The notes beneath the pieces were generated by a model. That model was given only the letters and a program-made list of their open reading frames with translations. It was not told the origin of the DNA and did no database searches. Below, piece after piece: positions 61,186 through 64,000 of a stretch of DNA of 64,000 nt. Location of the stretch: positions 417,001-481,000 of the forward strand of contig BSQZ01000126.1 of assembly GCA_033239005.1 (NCBI GenBank). Reading direction: 5' to 3'. The translations under genes were made by a program, and so were the position numbers. Each line of letters starts with the position of its first letter. Within the stretch, counting starts at the first letter, position 1. This DNA is from Lamellibrachia satsuma. Lineage: Eukaryota; Annelida; Polychaeta; Sabellida; Siboglinidae.

Positions 61186-61238
61186 GAGGAAATGGGGCTA
61201 CAGTGACGAGACGCAGTCAGTGAAATTTTAAGACCCAC

Positions 61239-61465
61239 CCTCTGTGACACCTCCTCTGCTGCCAGCTCTTGGACGGTCCGTGTAAACTGAACAATCTGGC
61301 CACAGTCACAGACCGGGCAAATGTATGCGCCCGAAGGTAGCAACACATCGTGTGAGGGACAAGAAGAGAAAAACAATCCGGGGCTGTTGTCTTGAGTGGA
61401 AATCTTGTTAGTTCTTCCGCAGTATATGACCTGAATCTGCATCTGACACACACACTTGTTGGTCG
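61239..61465 (-). CDS. Possible upstream cysteine-rich exon of the pseudokinase gene
   Basis: On the minus strand, a good acceptor (TTTCTGCAG) opens a 227-base stretch ending at SQR|GTGGGT. Its end phase 0 matches the next downstream pseudokinase exon at 60025. It encodes a cysteine-rich segment with CVCQMQIQVIYCG, SSCPSHDVLLPSGAY and ICPVCDCG, which could be extracellular or zinc-binding. The exon also reads open further upstream to 61619. I do not recognise the domain. The link to the kinase part is inference from phase and strand only. Confidence 0.3.
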
Positions 61466-61639
61466 CTGCAGAAAGCTTAATCGACGACGTACACACCTTA
61501 CACGAGCGACGTTCGGAATATATGCCTGGATCTGTTTGTCCCGAAGGTGGTGGTTTGTACGTCTTTCTGTTCTTGGGCGACCTCGACCTGGGTCGAATCT
61601 CTAGACTGTTTTCCTTCAAAGTCGCCCTTAAATTATCTT

Positions 61640-63390
61640 AAATTATCATTGCTAAATATGCGTTATATGTCCTGTCCTGACAACTATTCTTATTATAATG
61701 ACACTGAGTGATAATGACACTGATTAGATAATATGTCACATCCAGCAGATAGTTTCACCTTTAATGCCATCGGAATGTGAGCTTCCCATGAGCCGTATGT
61801 GTATCACAGTCAACGTTATAGTATACAACACCTACTATACACGAAACCAGCAGCACTAATACTATTCAACAAACTATGCATATCGTTATTACCCAATGGA
61901 TGATGTCAGCCGGGCATTCCTGCTATGCTTCACGCCTATTACATCACAAAGAATGTTCAAACAATGGTGCTGCAACCGATGGACAAAGGAAGCGAAATTC
62001 GCTAGCGTCCGATTTCATCCCGGTTGTGTGAACACGACGTGTGCGGCCATGTAATATTGATGGTACGGTGAAACGGTGGCGTGTCTGGCAAAGACTCGAG
62101 TCTACCTGCTCCAATCGATGCAACGGCGCACTGTATAAACGACCAGGTTAATTGATCGAGGCAACATTGCCTTAGACGCTGTATGAAAGAATTGACAGAT
62201 ATGAAATATATACACAGAAGTATACTCACCGTATTAGTTTAGCGTATATTAGTTAGACCTCTATCTACCAAAATATGATCAACAGTCAATGCAAATACGA
62301 ACGATGTATGACGTATTCTGTCTAGGAAGCAGCATCAGCCGGTTCGACTGCAGTGCGTAGTAAACCGCCGTTTGATCACTTAACAACGCTAATTACAAGA
62401 GCTATAAATGGTCTAATTTGCAGAGACAGAAGGGGGAGTATGACGAATGCATAAAATCAACTAGGGCCGGGTTCGTTAAACTGGGCACTACGCCAACGTC
62501 TGTCTCGTGTCCATACTCCGAAAACACTGGATAAAAATCTTGTAAATATATTTAACTTTTTAACCATGTGACACGTTGTAGTATCAATGTCTAATGCACG
62601 AAAGCTTCTCGTGCTACAAACTCGCATTGGCGGCGTTGGTACTGATTGGTACAACTTGAGGGTTGATGATACAGCAGTTGCCATGCTGTCAGAAAAGAAG
62701 AAAAACAACACAACACAACACAACACAACACAAAGAACGCACTGGGATCAAGACGTTGATTGGGTGCAAAAAAGCAATGGCACCATCCCAAAACACAAGA
62801 TTAGCTATTAGCAATTCTAAGACCTTGGTGAGGCTTATCACATTTCTCACGCTGATTAATCTTGAGCCACTACTGAGGAACTGAATCAGCATAGTCACGA
62901 ATGTCAGCATGGTGAAGCATGGCGAAATATTAATGAGTTTACAACCCCTGCATCATTTACAACCAAGGACGTTCAAAGACGGGACATCTTATCATCAGCA
63001 TGTCCTCTCTCTAACATACCTCCTTATATAGTTAACCCTGACAACAATCCTTCAAAAGCTTGTAAATTTAATTTGTCGGCTGATGGTTTCACAATCGATG
63101 AACTTCGGAAGGTTCCGATGTCAGTGAAGTCATCTCGTATATACACAGCGAACATGCGTTCTTATTGAGACGGGTTACCGGGATGCTCTGTATTGAAAAC
63201 AGTTTAAAAAATTGGTCGAATCCCGTCTGATGAACCTGTGGAGGGGTTTTAAACTGTTCACCAAGTCAGGGAGTTCGAAGATATCTTCCTTCTCTAGTGT
63301 GGCTTTGAGACATTGACACTTCCGGCTAACATAGAAAGGCATGCAGATGCATCGAATTTGCATTAATCATTATAGAAATGGTTGTGATTA
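61640..63390. other. No gene recognised
   Basis: The stretch holds a short (ACACA)n repeat at 62705-62742. A weakly protein-like plus-strand segment near 63075-63165 (FTIDELRKVPMSVKSS) may belong to the LINE relic that follows. Nothing else was supported. Confidence 0.4.
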
Positions 63391-63429
63391 GTTGACTCTA
63401 ACACAAACTCTAGAGAAAACTGCGGAAAA

Positions 63430-64000
63430 TCCAAAACATGTCATGGCGCGATCACATGACCAACCAGGAACTGTACGGCTCCCTCCCATGGATCACATGA
63501 CCAACCAGGCACTGTACGGCTCCCTCCCATGGATCACATCACCAACCAGGAACTGTACGGCTCCCTCCCATGGATCACATCACCAACCAGGAACTGTACG
63601 ACTCCCTCCCACGGATCACATCACCAACCAGGAACTGTACGGCTCCCTCCCATGGATCACATGACCAACCAGGAACTGTACGACTCCCTCCCATGGATCA
63701 CATCACCAACCAGGAACTGTACGGCTCCCTCCCATGGATCACATCACCAACCAGGAACTGTACGGCTCCCTCCCATGGATCACATCACCAACCAGGAAAT
63801 GTACGGCTCCCTCCCATGGATCAACACCATCGTGAAACGTTGTCTTCGTTTGGCAGGGCATGTGATGCGCCGTGATTAAGGAGCTAACGAAATCCTGCTC
63901 TGGAAGCCCGATGGCCCTCAGAGAAGAGGTCGACCAACCACAACTTGTTGAAATGGAGAAGGACACCACACTCAGTCGGACAAATTTAGCAAATGCAATG
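63430..64000 (+). mobile_element. LINE C-terminal relic with internal repeat, running off the right edge
   Basis: The plus strand reads HMTNQELYGSLPWI, then after the repeat INTIVKRCLRLAGHVMRRD, and, after a stop, EILLWKPDGPQRRGRP. This is the xxLYGxLPxI / RRLRLAGHxxR / LLWxPxxGxRxRGRP order at the C-terminus of a common class of animal LINE proteins. A stop follows MRRD, and a second follows near 63950. Confidence 0.75.
63450..63822 (+). repeat. 41-bp minisatellite inside the LINE relic
   Basis: Nine to ten copies of a 41-bp unit (ATCACATGACCAACCAGGAA plus CTGTACGGCTCCCTCCCATGG) derive from the TNQELYGSLPWI coding sequence of the element. The main variants are ATCACATC and GTACGACTC. Confidence 0.95.

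Overview
The window is intron-rich animal nuclear DNA: AT-rich, with GT-AG introns, very many micro- and minisatellites, and decayed retrotransposons and DNA transposons. Recognisable proteins (a KIF6 kinesin, a UTP25-like protein, mL49, an SLC46-like transporter and a STYK1-like pseudokinase) are metazoan. A marine invertebrate, perhaps a lophotrochozoan, fits best, but the exact phylum is a guess. I rebuilt the gene models by hand from splice-site phase and family motifs. No bacterial or viral gene system is present.

Layout from left to right. (1) 527-2121, minus: first three coding exons of a UTP25/DIEXF-like ribosome-biogenesis gene, running off the left edge. (2) 2668-4429: putative terminal-inverted-repeat DNA element. 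(3) 4694-12819, plus: seven-exon RNA-binding protein with one RBM4/Lark-like RRM and an arginine/serine-rich tail; its 4.5 kb third intron carries a 2 kb 29-bp minisatellite. (4) 14297-15338: non-autonomous hAT element with a perfect 8-bp target duplication. (5) 15943-40744, plus: KIF6 in 22 or 23 exons, with an apparent one-base deletion in exon 3. Its introns hold a second hAT with a perfect 8-bp duplication, a CR1/Jockey-group LINE with an internal duplication, an antisense MULE transposon, a second decayed transposon-like ORF, and many tandem arrays. (6) 43969-47920, minus: complete SLC46-like major-facilitator transporter with an unusual acidic/basic N-terminal extension. (7) 50103-53907, plus: mitochondrial ribosomal protein mL49 (MRPL49). 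(8) 54563-60025 and perhaps further, minus: tyrosine-kinase-like pseudokinase resembling STYK1/NOK. (9) 60.4-64 kb: LINE relics, the last interrupted by a 41-bp array.

The genes are ordinary housekeeping, ciliary, transport and signalling genes with no evident shared pathway. The unusual feature is tandem amplification at functional sequence. Three KIF6 introns carry repeats whose units resemble the intron's own 3' splice junction, and four mobile-element ORFs carry tandem copies of a piece of their own coding sequence. This pattern, rather than a new gene system, is the most interesting thing I found.
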